From an uncultured Dorea sp. (GTDB lineage: Bacteria > Bacillota > Clostridia > Lachnospirales > Lachnospiraceae): a DNA stretch of 64,000 nt. The notes under the pieces are model-generated. The model saw only the letters and a program-made list of their open reading frames with translations, was not told the origin of the DNA and did not search any database. Below, piece after piece: positions 1 to 10,033 of the stretch. Numbering within the stretch: the stretch's first letter is position 1; every line of letters starts with the position of its first letter. Position numbers and translations under genes: made by a program. The stretch lies in the NCBI GenBank assembly GCA_910588745.1, contig CAJURK010000003.1, positions 37,435-101,434 of the forward strand. Direction: 5' to 3'.

Positions 1-2612
1 TAATAAACCGGTTTCCCTAATCTGCGGGCTCGTTTCACCAGCTTCTGAATCAATTTTACTCTGGCTCCCCGATATAGTACGACGCTGTCAAAATCCCTCA
101 GTTCACATTTGGGCGCCTGGCTGATCATGATGCGTTCGGACGCTATCCCCTGCAGCAAGAGCTGCTCTCTCAAATGCTCCACTCGGTATCTGGATGCAAA
201 CGTGTTCTCTTCTGCGATAAACAGAACCTTCTTATCTTTTCTTTCCAGCCTCTGACAGTCTGAAATCATATCCCGGTTTTTTATTTCATTCAAGATCGCG
301 CCGGCTGTCATCTCCGGTATGATAATCCCTCTCCGATACTCGGAAACCCGTTCCGCCGGAGCGCCGATATCAAAGCACATAACCGGCATCCCCATCTTCA
401 TAACCTCTTCCGCCGTATAGGAGAATGTCTCCGGCCATATCGAAGGAATTAGGAAAATATCCACATCCTCTTTTAAAGTCAGATAAGGAATACTATCCCT
501 GGTATATTTGCCGGTTTCTGAAAAAACAGGACTCTCAATCTTCTCTGCCGAAGTACCAATTAATTTGATTCTAATATTCAGCCCTTCTTTTTCAATCTCA
601 GCAGCCAGCTCCTTAATAATCTCCGCGCCTTTATGCTTCGTCAGCACTCCTAAAAGACCTATCGTAAAAGCATTCGACATTTTATACTTCTTTTGGATGT
701 TCGGCATATAGCCAATCTGGTGAGGAATCAGTTCCACACTCGGCAGCCTTCCATAGACCTGCTCTAAGATCTTCCGGGAATCCTTTGAAAACACGACCAC
801 AGAACTGCATGCCTCTAAGAATTCCTTCCATTTTGAACGCCAAACATCCATAGACGTATACTCTTCGTTCAAATCCGGATTGCATGTTTCAAAACACTCT
901 CTGCAAATCCCATGCTCCGGAATCCTACAGTATTGTTTTTTTGCATCCAGCAGATTAATTGTGGGACAAACAGCAAAATAATCATGCAGCAGCATTTTTA
1001 ACACGATAGAACTTCCTGCTGCAAACTCCCGAATTCGATCCATAAACTCATAAATCCTTGGATATGTCACCAGTTCGTTCACCCAGAGTTCATCCGGCTT
1101 CAGGAATTCCAGCGCTTTTATAATATCCATCTGTTCTTTTACAAAAAGTTTGGTTTTCTCCTTCCCATAATAGAACACAACCGGATAGTAATTCTGAATA
1201 AAATTATACCGGATTATAACAAACGCATGTCCCTGATCCACGGACAAATTTCTCTTTTGGGCTAGATAGGAAGACGCTCCTCCCCCTAAATCATGATCAA
1301 TTGCTGCGAATATTTTTTCCGGTCTGCCCTTAACTGTCAGGAGAAATTTCACCAGTCTGCGGATATCCTTATTTTCATCAATCGCAAAAAATCTGGCGAC
1401 CTGCTTCGGATAATCAGGATGCTTTCTTTCAAGTATTTCTGCATGCTCCCTCATATACCGTTTCTTCTCTTCGCTGTGAAAACTTCCTCCATGTTTATGA
1501 TACACAAAGAGATTCTCCACATGAACATTCCGGTATCCCTTTCCAATTGCACGCTGACACCAGTCGTTCTCTTCACCATACCCCATGCCGAAGCTTTCCG
1601 CGTCCAATTCTCCCACTTCATCGATTGCCTTTCTGTTCATCGCCATACAAAAGCCAACCCCCGTAGGCATCTCCAGATATTTGGGAACAATTTTCTGAAA
1701 CTCTTCGTCAATCTCATCCACTGACAACCCAAAAGGCAGTTCATTATCTTGTCCGATTTCCGGAAAGCTTGTGATGATTCCGCAGTTGGTATAGGGTGTT
1801 GCGGAAGCCACGGAAAAATCCTCCAGAATTGGCAGCATCAACCGCTCCAGCCACAGAGCCGGAAGCTCCACATCTGAATTCACAAGCGCCACATGTCCCT
1901 TGGCAAACTTCAGCCCCTTATTTACATTTCTAACAAATCCCTGATTCTTCTCATTTTCAATCAGCCGCACATTCTCTCTGCTATCCGCATATTCGTGCAG
2001 CAGCGGAGAGATTCGTTCATCCGGACTGCAGTCGTTGATCAGAATCAGATTATATTGCATTTTTGTCCGTTCTATCGTCTCAAACAAACGGTTAAGAAAT
2101 TGATATCCATTGTAAATAGGAACAATAATATCTATTTTCTGCTGGTAATACTCTTCTTTAAACTCCCAATTTATTTTATAATTATGAATCAGGGCGGCAA
2201 AATCAATCTCCTGCTCCTTCGTATCGAGCCTCTCTACTTTGACCGGAGCCTGTCCGTCAATTTTGGAATCGGCAGTAAAATTCCCCAACCCGTATTTACA
2301 GCTAATTCCATTCACAGTAAATACAAGCTCCGCCTCAAATTCCTTCAAATTCTCTATCACGATTTTCCCAAAAAAACCCGATTTCTTTGCGTTCTCCGCC
2401 TGGGTCTCCTGGTAGACGTCCGTGCGCTTGATTCCTGATGTAAGTTTCATGGAATATGCCTGATCTTTTGATTTCACAATCACGTTTAGACCTTCGACCG
2501 AATGTTTATAAGAAAACAGCCAGCCCTTTATGCGCAGTATATTATTTTCATATTCGCAGAAGTCTATTGCGTATTCTATTTTCAGTAACCGCCTTTTCAC
2601 TTTAAAAACCAT
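1..2612 (-). CDS. Multi-domain glycosyltransferase (GT2 + GT4-like), 3' end outside window
   Basis: More than 870 residues are visible and the stop lies beyond the left edge. The ATG at 2612 has an AGGAG about 8 nt upstream, overlapping the stop of the preceding gene. Residues 1-150 form a non-catalytic N-terminal region. A GT2 fold follows (about 153-370) with IDIIVPIYNGYQ, an INDCSPDE nucleotide-binding segment and VNSDVELP. Next comes a GT4/GT-B-like region (about 430-770) ending in IPSIWPETFSYTAEEVMKMG, the usual donor-binding signature with its conserved Glu. A further segment starting KVLFIAEENTFASRY suggests a third transferase domain that the edge cuts. Such giant transferases occur in rhamnan and teichoic-like polymer clusters and probably add several sugars in sequence on the cytoplasmic side. 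Sugar and acceptor specificity cannot be read from sequence. Confidence 0.85.
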   Translation of the reverse strand, partial: MVFKVKRRLLKIEYAIDFCEYENNILRIKGWLFSYKHSVEGLNVIVKSKDQAYSMKLTSGIKRTDVYQETQAENAKKSGFFGKIVIENLKEFEAELVFTVNGISCKYGLGNFTADSKIDGQAPVKVERLDTKEQEIDFAALIHNYKINWEFKEEYYQQKIDIIVPIYNGYQFLNRLFETIERTKMQYNLILINDCSPDERISPLLHEYADSRENVRLIENEKNQGFVRNVNKGLKFAKGHVALVNSDVELPALWLERLMLPILEDFSVASATPYTNCGIITSFPEIGQDNELPFGLSVDEIDEEFQKIVPKYLEMPTGVGFCMAMNRKAIDEVGELDAESFGMGYGEENDWCQRAIGKGYRNVHVENLFVYHKHGGSFHSEEKKRYMREHAEILERKHPDYPKQVARFFAIDENKDIRRLVKFLLTVKGRPEKIFAAIDHDLGGGASSYLAQKRNLSVDQGHAFVIIRYNFIQNYYPVVFYYGKEKTKLFVKEQMDIIKALEFLKPDELWVNELVTYPRIYEFMDRIREFAAGSSIVLKMLLHDYFAVCPTINLLDAKKQYCRIPEHGICRECFETCNPDLNEEYTSMDVWRSKWKEFLEACSSVVVFSKDSRKILEQVYGRLPSVELIPHQIGYMPNIQKKYKMSNAFTIGLLGVLTKHKGAEIIKELAAEIEKEGLNIRIKLIGTSAEKIESPVFSETGKYTRDSIPYLTLKEDVDIFLIPSIWPETFSYTAEEVMKMGMPVMCFDIGAPAERVSEYRRGIIIPEMTAGAILNEIKNRDMISDCQRLERKDKKVLFIAEENTFASRYRVEHLREQLLLQGIASERIMISQAPKCELRDFDSVVLYRGARVKLIQKLVKRARRLGKPVY

Positions 2613-2622
2613 ACATACACTC

Positions 2623-3714
2623 CTATTTTTTCCTTCCAAATTGAAATATTTTCTCATAATCCGGCGCTTCAAATGTAATGGTAGACACATAACCGATAAC
2701 TGTACAAATAGTTATCAGCACAAGGGACGCCGCCCAAAAATTTCTGGAAACCGCAGCAATCCACGAACTTCCCTGCAGCAGATTTGCTGCAATCACAAAA
2801 TGCCACAGATAAATACCATACTGATATTTTGCAATAAACAAAATCGGTTTCATAACCAATGTATCTTCACGCAATCTAACGTTAGAAACTCCCCACATAA
2901 CAAATCCCAGCAGTACAACCAGAACGCTGTGCCATACATATCCCATCCAAGTATCCGTATATTTACCTGCCGGTTCCGGTATTAAAATCCAGGCGATTAC
3001 CAAAACCATTCCTACAACAATACTGGTGTTCCGCCAAAAGAACTTCCCATCTTTTGCGGGCAGCGCCGCCAAAAACATTCCACCCATAAAATTATCCAGA
3101 GCAGAAAATAACTGTCTGCCATAAATAAAATAATAAGAGGATTCCATTTGGATCTTTGGAAAAATGAAATGATATATTACCACTTTACACGCTACCGTAA
3201 AAATAACGGAACCTAAAAACGCCGCGGCTGCATTCTTCTTGACCAATCTGTACAGCAGCACAGAAACCAGATAAAATTGAGCAATCACCCCCATCGTCCA
3301 CAAAACAGTACTGATGGAGCCGCATGTAGACGGAAAAAAATTATGAATTAAAAACATATGTGTAAAAATATGAAATAATCCCCGGTTACTCAACATCGTT
3401 ACCTGAGACGTTAAAAACATGATGATAAGCAATGACATATAATACTGCGGAAGTATTCTAATAAACCGCTTTTTGTAAAACGGAAACAACTCAAAACTAT
3501 TCGTATTCATTTTATAATCAATTGATAAATAAATACCATATCCGCTAATCATAAAAAAGAGCGTTACCCCAACTTCGCCTCCGGCTGAAATCAAATCATG
3601 CAGCGCCGGATGTGAAACTGCATATCCCTCGCCCATTAATACATAAAAGTGATAAACCAGAACAGATAGAATTGCCAGCGTTCTAAAAATATCAATTCCT
3701 CTATTTCTTCTCAT
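2623..3714 (-). CDS. Acyltransferase family 3 (OafA/YrhL-like) membrane O-acyltransferase
   Basis: A 363-residue polytopic membrane protein. It opens with RRNRGIDIFRTLAILSVLVY, and HF follows, the conserved Arg/His-bearing first helix of the acyltransferase-3 family, followed by about ten hydrophobic segments. The family moves acyl groups (often acetyl) onto sugars of surface polymers across the membrane. The start at 3714 is preferred over an in-frame ATG six codons earlier because GGAGGT lies six bases upstream of it. The stop overlaps the ribosome site of the next gene, so it is co-transcribed with the large glycosyltransferase. With the MBOAT system at 16-17 kb, this cluster encodes two independent ways to acylate its polymer. 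Confidence 0.87.
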   Translation of the reverse strand: MRRNRGIDIFRTLAILSVLVYHFYVLMGEGYAVSHPALHDLISAGGEVGVTLFFMISGYGIYLSIDYKMNTNSFELFPFYKKRFIRILPQYYMSLLIIMFLTSQVTMLSNRGLFHIFTHMFLIHNFFPSTCGSISTVLWTMGVIAQFYLVSVLLYRLVKKNAAAAFLGSVIFTVACKVVIYHFIFPKIQMESSYYFIYGRQLFSALDNFMGGMFLAALPAKDGKFFWRNTSIVVGMVLVIAWILIPEPAGKYTDTWMGYVWHSVLVVLLGFVMWGVSNVRLREDTLVMKPILFIAKYQYGIYLWHFVIAANLLQGSSWIAAVSRNFWAASLVLITICTVIGYVSTITFEAPDYEKIFQFGRKK

Positions 3715-3796
3715 AATTACACCTCCGCGCATTCCCTTTCTACTTTATGAGTAGTGACGAATCGCGATTTCCCACTCATCTACAAACGGCTTATCC

Positions 3797-5176
3797 CTAT
3801 AAAATCCAATACCTCTGTATTAGCAAACACATAATATAAATATATATTCCCGCCTCCAAAATTACAAACGCCGTCCTGACTACTTTTTCGCCAGCATATA
3901 ATTTTTGTGGTACCGCCAAAAATAATAAACTGATAAATGGTAAATAATACCTTCCCTGCACCCCTCCTATATATGGTATCTGATACATTGCTTCTCTTAT
4001 CTCATACGTACCTTCTACATACTCACTCCCAAAAAGTGTTACCATAATCGTGTGATTCACCATGGACAAAGTAACAAATATACATAATAGCAGCATCGTA
4101 CCTAATAGGATAAACACATCCCATTTTTTTAATTTTCGATGTTTATCAACATCATCCCTCTTCAACGCAAAAATGAATAGACAAACATAAACCAGTAGAA
4201 CAGATGAAAAAGACATTGGACTATCAAGCCATCCCAAATTGCCCACTGTGGAAATCATTAAAAATTCTGTCCATGTACGTCCCGTTTCTCCAAGCAGATA
4301 TAATCCCCTTCTCCATTCTACAATAAACCCATATACATTCTGGATATGCGTATTTCCCCTGAACAAATAAGCCATAACCAACCCTAATATAAGAATAATA
4401 CAACCGGCTGGTACTCTTATTTTCTTTATACAGTTTTCATTTATCCTTATAAATCCCAGATTAATATCTATTTTTTCCAAAGGGATTATAAGCATAAGCA
4501 AAATAAGAAATACATACGGAACTTTGATATATGTTATGATCAGCCATGTAGAAAACAACACCGCAATATCCTTAAGACCCACAACATCTTTCTCATATTT
4601 CAGATAAAACACAAACGCCGTCAAAAAAAAGCACAGCGGAAGCAAAACCGAATCATATCCTATACTCCCAGCCTGATGTACAGACATGGGAAACAGCATG
4701 ATGACTGCCATAACTTCTTTTTTTAACGGCATAATTTTTAGGGAATAATAACATATGATTGTATAAAAAAGTAAACAACACAATTCCCCTAACTGCAAAG
4801 CAAAATATGACGGAACTCCCAGCAATACGCCAAGAAGAATCCCTATAACAGCGGGAAAATGCTTAATTACAGAAGGATAAATCATATGCGGAAGCATATC
4901 CATCCTCTTATAATCAGGTTTTCTAAACAACATATTTTTGTATTCACCCAAATCTACTTTTTCGTCATAATTGTGTTCTATTCTGCCGTGAGGAATACCT
5001 ATACTTTCATAAATATTCTCCGCAAAATCTTCTCTGCCTAAGGACGCCCCTATCATTCTAAGATGCGTATATTCGTCCGGTGTCTGCCATACAGGAACAG
5101 CAACCGATATCAAAATCCCAACGATAAAAATATAAAGCGCAATTATTTTTTCCTTTTGCTTCAAGTCTATTTTCAT
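3797..5176 (-). CDS. DUF2142 family multi-pass membrane protein
   Basis: About 459 residues with roughly ten transmembrane segments. The N-terminal loop contains VPVWQTPDEYTHLRM, the proline plus acidic-pair plus His signature of DUF2142 (PF09913). The family lies in polysaccharide clusters and resembles GT-C type transferases using lipid-linked donors; its biochemical role is not settled. I chose the ATG at 5176, ten bases after AGAAGG, over a TTG three codons earlier. Because no standard Wzy polymerase is seen, this and the GT-C-like fold make it the best candidate here for a polymerase or a lipid-linked side-chain transferase, but that is inference. Confidence 0.8.
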   Translation of the reverse strand: MKIDLKQKEKIIALYIFIVGILISVAVPVWQTPDEYTHLRMIGASLGREDFAENIYESIGIPHGRIEHNYDEKVDLGEYKNMLFRKPDYKRMDMLPHMIYPSVIKHFPAVIGILLGVLLGVPSYFALQLGELCCLLFYTIICYYSLKIMPLKKEVMAVIMLFPMSVHQAGSIGYDSVLLPLCFFLTAFVFYLKYEKDVVGLKDIAVLFSTWLIITYIKVPYVFLILLMLIIPLEKIDINLGFIRINENCIKKIRVPAGCIILILGLVMAYLFRGNTHIQNVYGFIVEWRRGLYLLGETGRTWTEFLMISTVGNLGWLDSPMSFSSVLLVYVCLFIFALKRDDVDKHRKLKKWDVFILLGTMLLLCIFVTLSMVNHTIMVTLFGSEYVEGTYEIREAMYQIPYIGGVQGRYYLPFISLLFLAVPQKLYAGEKVVRTAFVILEAGIYIYIMCLLIQRYWIL

Positions 5177-5211
5177 AACGAACAATCCTTCTAACTAATA
5201 TCCTATCTTTT

Positions 5212-5559
5212 TTACTTCTTATCCGCATTCTCTTTCTCGTGCAGGGCAAGTTCCTGCGCCAGCTGTTTTATCCGGATAGACATACGCGATACCGCTACCG
5301 TTAAAACAAAAATAATCACCAGCGAAAAACAAAATCCAAAAAAGAACAGCATGTTAACCGGACTCGCAATTCCAATTTTCCGTGCCATCCAGGCCATCAG
5401 TCCCGGAAAACAATCCAGCACCAGAATCCCTACGCCCACAATCAGCCATGCCAGTGCATACCGCAGTTCCAGGTTCTTTGCCCGGATCATATTTATTATT
5501 ACACAAATCGCTGTAACCACAATAACTGCTATAATAACCTGAATCTTAATATTCATCAT
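5212..5559 (-). CDS. DUF2304 small membrane protein
   Basis: About 115 residues with three hydrophobic helices: near the N-terminus, around LRYALAWLIVGVGILVLD, and around NMLFFFGFCFSLVIIFVLTV. A charged, coiled-coil-like tail ends it. The layout fits DUF2304 (PF10066), which is repeatedly encoded just after a DPM1-like GT2 gene, as here. It is probably a membrane partner of that transferase. The preceding stop TAG lies within AGGTGG, which serves as ribosome site for ATG at 5559 or the adjacent ATG at 5556; a GTG at 5568 is less likely. Confidence 0.82.
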   Translation of the reverse strand: MMNIKIQVIIAVIVVTAICVIINMIRAKNLELRYALAWLIVGVGILVLDCFPGLMAWMARKIGIASPVNMLFFFGFCFSLVIIFVLTVAVSRMSIRIKQLAQELALHEKENADKK

Positions 5560-5568
5560 TTCAACCAC

Positions 5569-6261
5569 CTAATACTTTCTGATGCGTTCAATCATAATTG
5601 CCAGGGTAACCTTAATCATATAATACACAGATTTCTTCATAGAAATCGAGGAAACCCCACCCTCCCTCTCTCTCATAATCACCGGAATTTCTTTCACTTT
5701 CATTTTTCTCCGCAGCACAGCCACAACGCTCTCCGGTTCAGGATAATCCCTTGGATAGTCAACTGCAAAAAGCGCCATTGCATTCCGCCCTATCATACGG
5801 AGTCCAGACGTCGGATCCGTAATCCTGGTTCCTGTTAGTAAGTAAATCAAATAAGAAAAAAATACAATCCCGACCCTTCTAAGTCTGGAAGACTGAAATC
5901 CCTCTTTTTCTATGAACCTGGAACCAATGACCATATCCAGTCCGTGTTCCATCAGATGTTCCGCCATTATATTCAAAAACTCCGGATCATGTTGTCCGTC
6001 GCCATCAACCTGGACAGCTACATCATACCCATGCTCCAGCGCATATCGGTATCCCGTCTGTACAGCTCCCCCGATTCCCAAATTAATCGGAAGGTTAATT
6101 ACATTATACCCTTTACCCTCGCAGATCTGCCTTGTATGATCCCCAGAACAGTCGTTGATGATAACATATTCAAAGCCAGCGGCATTTTCCTGGATAGACG
6201 TCACTGTTTTCTCAATATTGCTCTCTTCATTAAATGCCGGAATAATAATTAGTTTTCTCAT
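5569..6261 (-). CDS. DPM1-like GT2 glycosyltransferase
   Basis: A 230-residue single-domain GT2 enzyme. It starts with RKLIIIPAFNEESNIEKTV and carries IINDCSGD and the AVQVDGDGQHDP segment, where the DGDGQ acidic cluster binds metal and nucleotide. QTGYRYALEHGYD and the PTSGLRMIGRNA segment are typical of dolichol- or polyprenyl-phosphate mannose synthase-like enzymes. These make a polyprenyl-phosphate-sugar that a GT-C transferase uses outside the membrane, which fits the DUF2304 and DUF2142 neighbours. I prefer the ATG at 6261 because the GT2 fold starts there; an ATG nine codons earlier would lengthen the overlap with the upstream gene. Confidence 0.85.
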   Translation of the reverse strand: MRKLIIIPAFNEESNIEKTVTSIQENAAGFEYVIINDCSGDHTRQICEGKGYNVINLPINLGIGGAVQTGYRYALEHGYDVAVQVDGDGQHDPEFLNIMAEHLMEHGLDMVIGSRFIEKEGFQSSRLRRVGIVFFSYLIYLLTGTRITDPTSGLRMIGRNAMALFAVDYPRDYPEPESVVAVLRRKMKVKEIPVIMREREGGVSSISMKKSVYYMIKVTLAIMIERIRKY

Positions 6262-7084
6262 TGCCTTGTCTCTTCTTTGCAGTTTCATCCAACTGATTAG
6301 ACTGCTGCCCTTTCGAATACTGTTTTGTTAACGCCCGCGCAAACCATTTCGGCCAGAACTTACAGAACATTTCCAATTCCTCGTCGGTGCGTTTGTGTCC
6401 GCCTATCGCGGCTGTCGTCTCTGAATCTGCATGAATTCTATGTCCCATGATCAGTTTCGGGATATATACAAATTCTCCCTTTAACCGGGACAACTTCTCC
6501 CATGCCTCCCAGTCCTCACAGGCGCGGTATCGGTTCTCGAATATCACGTCAGGCAGATTATTGGCGGCATAAGTCACCGACGGACAGCAAATCGGCGAAC
6601 CAAATGAAAGTATCCTTCTTCGAATCCACCGGCTGCCCCAGAGCGCCTGAATACGCAGCGGCATCAGCATCAATCTTTTAATGCACAAAAGCTTATTATT
6701 TCTTACACGTTTCCCATTCCTGATCTCATAATAATCGCCAAATATAATCAGCGGACGCTCCATCCCTTTTATAGACTGGAAAACCGCCGCAAGGTATCCC
6801 TTCTCATAGATATCATCCTGATGTGCTATTGTAATATAATCGCCATGGTACTTTTCCCTTGCACACCAATACCCAAAATTCCAGTCTTGTGTAATTCCGC
6901 CTTGTCCTTCATTGACTAAATATGGCAGATTGTATTTTTCTGCCATATTCTTAATATAAAGATTCGGGGTCGATGTAACGATAATAACCTTACTTTTTAC
7001 AGTCTGATTTGTTAAAGAAACAATACAATCCTCTAAATATGGACTTTCTTTATATGCACAGACTACAAATGTATGCTTATACAT
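6230..7084 (-). CDS. GT2 family glycosyltransferase
   Basis: This 284-residue protein opens with YKHTFVVCAYKESPYLEDCI, a GT2 nucleotide-binding start, and contains ITIAHQDDIYEKGYL, whose QDD replaces the usual DxD donor/metal motif. Later ACEDWEAWEKLSR matches the ED-x-W acceptor-side helix of GT2 enzymes. The ATG at 7084 follows AGGTGG at 8 nt spacing. Its 3' end overlaps the DPM1-like gene by 32 bases, which suggests translational coupling. It should add one sugar to the growing lipid-linked unit in the cytoplasm; which sugar is unknown. Confidence 0.82.
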   Translation of the reverse strand: MYKHTFVVCAYKESPYLEDCIVSLTNQTVKSKVIIVTSTPNLYIKNMAEKYNLPYLVNEGQGGITQDWNFGYWCAREKYHGDYITIAHQDDIYEKGYLAAVFQSIKGMERPLIIFGDYYEIRNGKRVRNNKLLCIKRLMLMPLRIQALWGSRWIRRRILSFGSPICCPSVTYAANNLPDVIFENRYRACEDWEAWEKLSRLKGEFVYIPKLIMGHRIHADSETTAAIGGHKRTDEELEMFCKFWPKWFARALTKQYSKGQQSNQLDETAKKRQGNEKTNYYSGI

Positions 7085-7096
7085 ATCTCATTCCAC

Positions 7097-8089
7097 CTAT
7101 CTATTCTCTTCTTTTAGCTTCCCTGCACGCCATCTTAAAAAGAAAGGGATCAATTGATTAATAATTTGATATCGAAACATCGGAAATGGACGCATCACAA
7201 AATTGAACAGTCCCCAACACACATAATAAAACTCCCATCCTTCTTCCATGGCTTCCCTTCTCCACGGCGTTTTATGCAAATATTTATTATAACATGAACG
7301 GAACTTATGTCTATTTCCTTTTCTCCAAGGACGCTCTTCCCCCAGGTAATGAATAATCACCGGACTCTCAGTGGCCTTTTTGACGGTTGATTCACTATAG
7401 TAGTAATTGCTTTTCATTAATTTTTTTAAAACTTTATACGGATAAAGCCAATAAATATTATAAAAATTATACTGTGGTTCTAGATAATAGATCTGATCTT
7501 TCAGAGTCCCATTAATAGCGTCCTGATCCGTCGCAGACAATTTTCCTTCATTATTTTTACAAAATTCTAAAATTTTCTTTCCTATTTCATTTTTTCTCCA
7601 CAAACTCAGATTAATTAGAAGTACTCCTGAATTCACATATGGAATATCTTTCATCCCCAATAAGTTTTTACGATTTTTGTCAACTGTTGCTTCAATACAG
7701 GCTCCGACAATTTTTCCTTTCATATCAGTTTCCCACAATTTTTCCAACGATCCTACATTGATTGTATCGCCATCAAGATAGATAACTCGTTCCACTTCTT
7801 CCGGAAGTAATTTGTCTATAAAAAGACGTGCGAGAATAATGGAATTCCATCCTCCAGTATTACACTTAAAATCAAGATAGGTTTGTACACTGTCAATCGA
7901 AATTACTTCTATTTTTCGGTTATATTTTAAACCTAATTTCTTATAGCCTTCAATACTCTTTCTAGACAAATTCTGACCGATAATATATATTGTAATCCGT
8001 TCCATATCCATATTATTCTCAAAAACAGAACAAATTCCGGCTGCAACCTTCCCAGTGAACGCTTCATTCGTTGTATATACAATATTCAT
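7097..8089 (-). CDS. GT8 family glycosyltransferase (LgtC/GspA-like)
   Basis: A 330-residue retaining glycosyltransferase of family GT8. It starts MNIVYTTNEAFTGKVAAGI and has VERVIYLDGDTIN, whose DGD is the Mn-binding DxD motif. IPYVNSGVLLINLSLWR and TDQDAING follow, then IIHYLGEERPW, equivalent to the family's H-x-x-G-x-x-KPW donor-closing motif. Family members mostly use UDP-glucose or UDP-galactose. AGGAG sits 9 bases before the ATG and 8 bases after the LicD stop. The local DNA is noticeably AT-rich compared with the housekeeping genes at the right of the window, as is common in transferred surface-polymer islands. Confidence 0.88.
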   Translation of the reverse strand: MNIVYTTNEAFTGKVAAGICSVFENNMDMERITIYIIGQNLSRKSIEGYKKLGLKYNRKIEVISIDSVQTYLDFKCNTGGWNSIILARLFIDKLLPEEVERVIYLDGDTINVGSLEKLWETDMKGKIVGACIEATVDKNRKNLLGMKDIPYVNSGVLLINLSLWRKNEIGKKILEFCKNNEGKLSATDQDAINGTLKDQIYYLEPQYNFYNIYWLYPYKVLKKLMKSNYYYSESTVKKATESPVIIHYLGEERPWRKGNRHKFRSCYNKYLHKTPWRREAMEEGWEFYYVCWGLFNFVMRPFPMFRYQIINQLIPFFLRWRAGKLKEENR

Positions 8090-8104
8090 CCCTCTTGTCT
8101 CCTT

Positions 8105-8974
8105 TTATTTGTTCGGCCTTTTATATATTACTCCTTGTCCAAAATCTATATATCGAGGAGTGTGAGTTTTCCTTTGCTCAACCGGTGGTAATTCCAAATA
8201 ATTTCCAAACTGCGACTTCAGGTATTTATCTGCATCATTCAACATATTTATTTGTACGTCCTCAAACTGCATTTTCCTAAGTGGAAAAATCATTTTATGA
8301 GTACACATTATTTTCTCAGGATCAAAATACGAAAAATCTATATACAATTCTTCCTCGGTATTCTGATACCGTGTTGCCGCCTTTAAATACTGCCTATAAA
8401 AAAAGTCTTTTCTTAGATGCAGAATCCGCAATACATAATGGATTCCTATACAGACAATCTTTGCCGCTTTTAAAAGTATACCATTTAAATTGCTCGGAAA
8501 TTGTGGATGCTTGTATTTGCTAAGCACACACAATCTTGCCCATATCCAGGTATCACGTATCTGCTTTTTCCTCTTTTTCGGGTCAGATGTCGTCTTATCA
8601 TACGCAAATAAATCTAAAAAAATACCAGTCGGCACGCGTGTATCAAATTCCCCATCTTCAATGATATAAGTATTTCTTTTACACATTTTAGAAAAAACCA
8701 GAACATATCCGTCTACCGTCCTGTTATCATAAACCTCATATTTATCACTCAATTCTTTTCTAATAAAGTGAATAGCCTTATGATAATCACGCCTCAAAAG
8801 ACAAATATCAATATCATCATCCCACGGAATAAATCCGTTATGTCGAATCGTTCCAATTGCCGTCCCGCCCGAAGCAAAGTAAGGTATGTTATGTCTATCG
8901 CAAAGCGCCTGAAAATCTTTTAATATTTCTAATTGAGTTTTCTGAAGTAGTTTTGTTGCTTCTTCATTATTCAT
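8105..8974 (-). CDS. LicD family phosphotransferase
   Basis: A 289-residue protein with the LicD signature GGTAIGTIRHNGFIPWDDD near residues 37-55, where the Asp cluster is the proposed nucleotidyl/metal site, and a second acidic segment GIFLDLFAYD. LicD proteins (PF04991) move phosphocholine, or other phospho-alcohols such as glycerol- or ribitol-phosphate, from a CDP-linked donor onto sugars of teichoic acids and capsules. A CDP-type cytidylyltransferase gene two genes upstream would supply the donor. No choline kinase or choline uptake gene is visible, so the transferred group may not be choline. AGGGG lies six bases upstream of the ATG. Confidence 0.88.
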   Translation of the reverse strand: MNNEEATKLLQKTQLEILKDFQALCDRHNIPYFASGGTAIGTIRHNGFIPWDDDIDICLLRRDYHKAIHFIRKELSDKYEVYDNRTVDGYVLVFSKMCKRNTYIIEDGEFDTRVPTGIFLDLFAYDKTTSDPKKRKKQIRDTWIWARLCVLSKYKHPQFPSNLNGILLKAAKIVCIGIHYVLRILHLRKDFFYRQYLKAATRYQNTEEELYIDFSYFDPEKIMCTHKMIFPLRKMQFEDVQINMLNDADKYLKSQFGNYLELPPVEQRKTHTPRYIDFGQGVIYKRPNK

Positions 8975-8984
8975 ATTTTTCCCC

Positions 8985-10010
8985 TTAATTGTTGATTATT
9001 TTCTGCTTTAATTTAATTGCGGCATATGGAACCATATAGAGTTTATAATAAAACATCGTCCACAAAACAATAAAAAACAATCCTTCTTTTTTAATGCTCT
9101 GATAATTGTTTCTAAGTTTAAACGCATTATGTTGTCTAAATCTTTTTAATACTGCTCTCTTTTCTCTCCATTTCAGTTTATCCTTTGCTAAAATTAAATA
9201 ATCATAGATCGAATATATATACGTTTTCGCCAACCGCGAATGATATTTCCCATTTTGGCATGATATAAGACCATAGATTTTAGCTAATTTTATTTCCTCG
9301 TTCAGACATTTTTTCATAGATTCAATATAATTCATATTAAACTTTCCAGTAGTGCTATGTTCCATTCGATTTTTCCATACATAATACACTTTGGGGTTCA
9401 GAACCATTGTATGAAATGACTGATAAGCCTTTAGATTAAACATCGTATCTTCATGCCCATATCTAATAAATTCATCAAACTGTATCTGGTAAGCTTGTAT
9501 AAAGCTGCGTTTATACAAACCCGTCCATATACCGTTTCCCGTATTAGTAATCTCTGACTCATATTCCGGAAATTGACTCTTCTCAATAACCAGAAATGGA
9601 AATTCGTCCATCACTGAATCACGTATAATCCTTCCATCTTTTGTTACAATCCTTCGCCTGCAATAACGCACAATATCTGCATCATACTTTTTCGCTAAAG
9701 CATAATTATCTTCAACCAAATTTTCCAAATACTCATCATCGTTATCGCAGAACCCAATATATTCACCGACAGCAAACTTGAGTCCCGTATTTCTCGCTGC
9801 CGATATTCCCCTATTTTCCTGATGAATAACCATTACCCTGTTATCCATTGAAGCAATTTTATCGCACACTTTACCAGAAGCATCCTCTGAACCGTCGTTG
9901 ACTAAGATCACCTGAATATCTTTCTCACTCTGATTCAAAATTGAACTTACTGCGCGTTCTACATATTTCTCTGAATTATATACTGGTACAATAATACTCA
10001 CTAAAGGCAT
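8985..10010 (-). CDS. GT2 family glycosyltransferase (WcaA-like)
   Basis: About 341 residues. The GT2 fold starts PLVSIIVPVYNSEKYVERAV, carries LVNDGSEDAS and IGFCDNDDEYLE (donor-binding acidic motif), and has YGHEDTMFN as the acceptor-side helix. A basic C-terminal third contains amphipathic stretches that may touch the membrane. An open frame extends 27 codons further upstream, but it overlaps the previous gene and lacks GT2 character, so the ATG at 10010 is chosen even though its ribosome site is weak. The gene follows the SDR gene with a 23-base gap. Confidence 0.85.
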   Translation of the reverse strand: MPLVSIIVPVYNSEKYVERAVSSILNQSEKDIQVILVNDGSEDASGKVCDKIASMDNRVMVIHQENRGISAARNTGLKFAVGEYIGFCDNDDEYLENLVEDNYALAKKYDADIVRYCRRRIVTKDGRIIRDSVMDEFPFLVIEKSQFPEYESEITNTGNGIWTGLYKRSFIQAYQIQFDEFIRYGHEDTMFNLKAYQSFHTMVLNPKVYYVWKNRMEHSTTGKFNMNYIESMKKCLNEEIKLAKIYGLISCQNGKYHSRLAKTYIYSIYDYLILAKDKLKWREKRAVLKRFRQHNAFKLRNNYQSIKKEGLFFIVLWTMFYYKLYMVPYAAIKLKQKIINN

Positions 10011-10033
10011 TTTATCACATCGCAATCTTATTA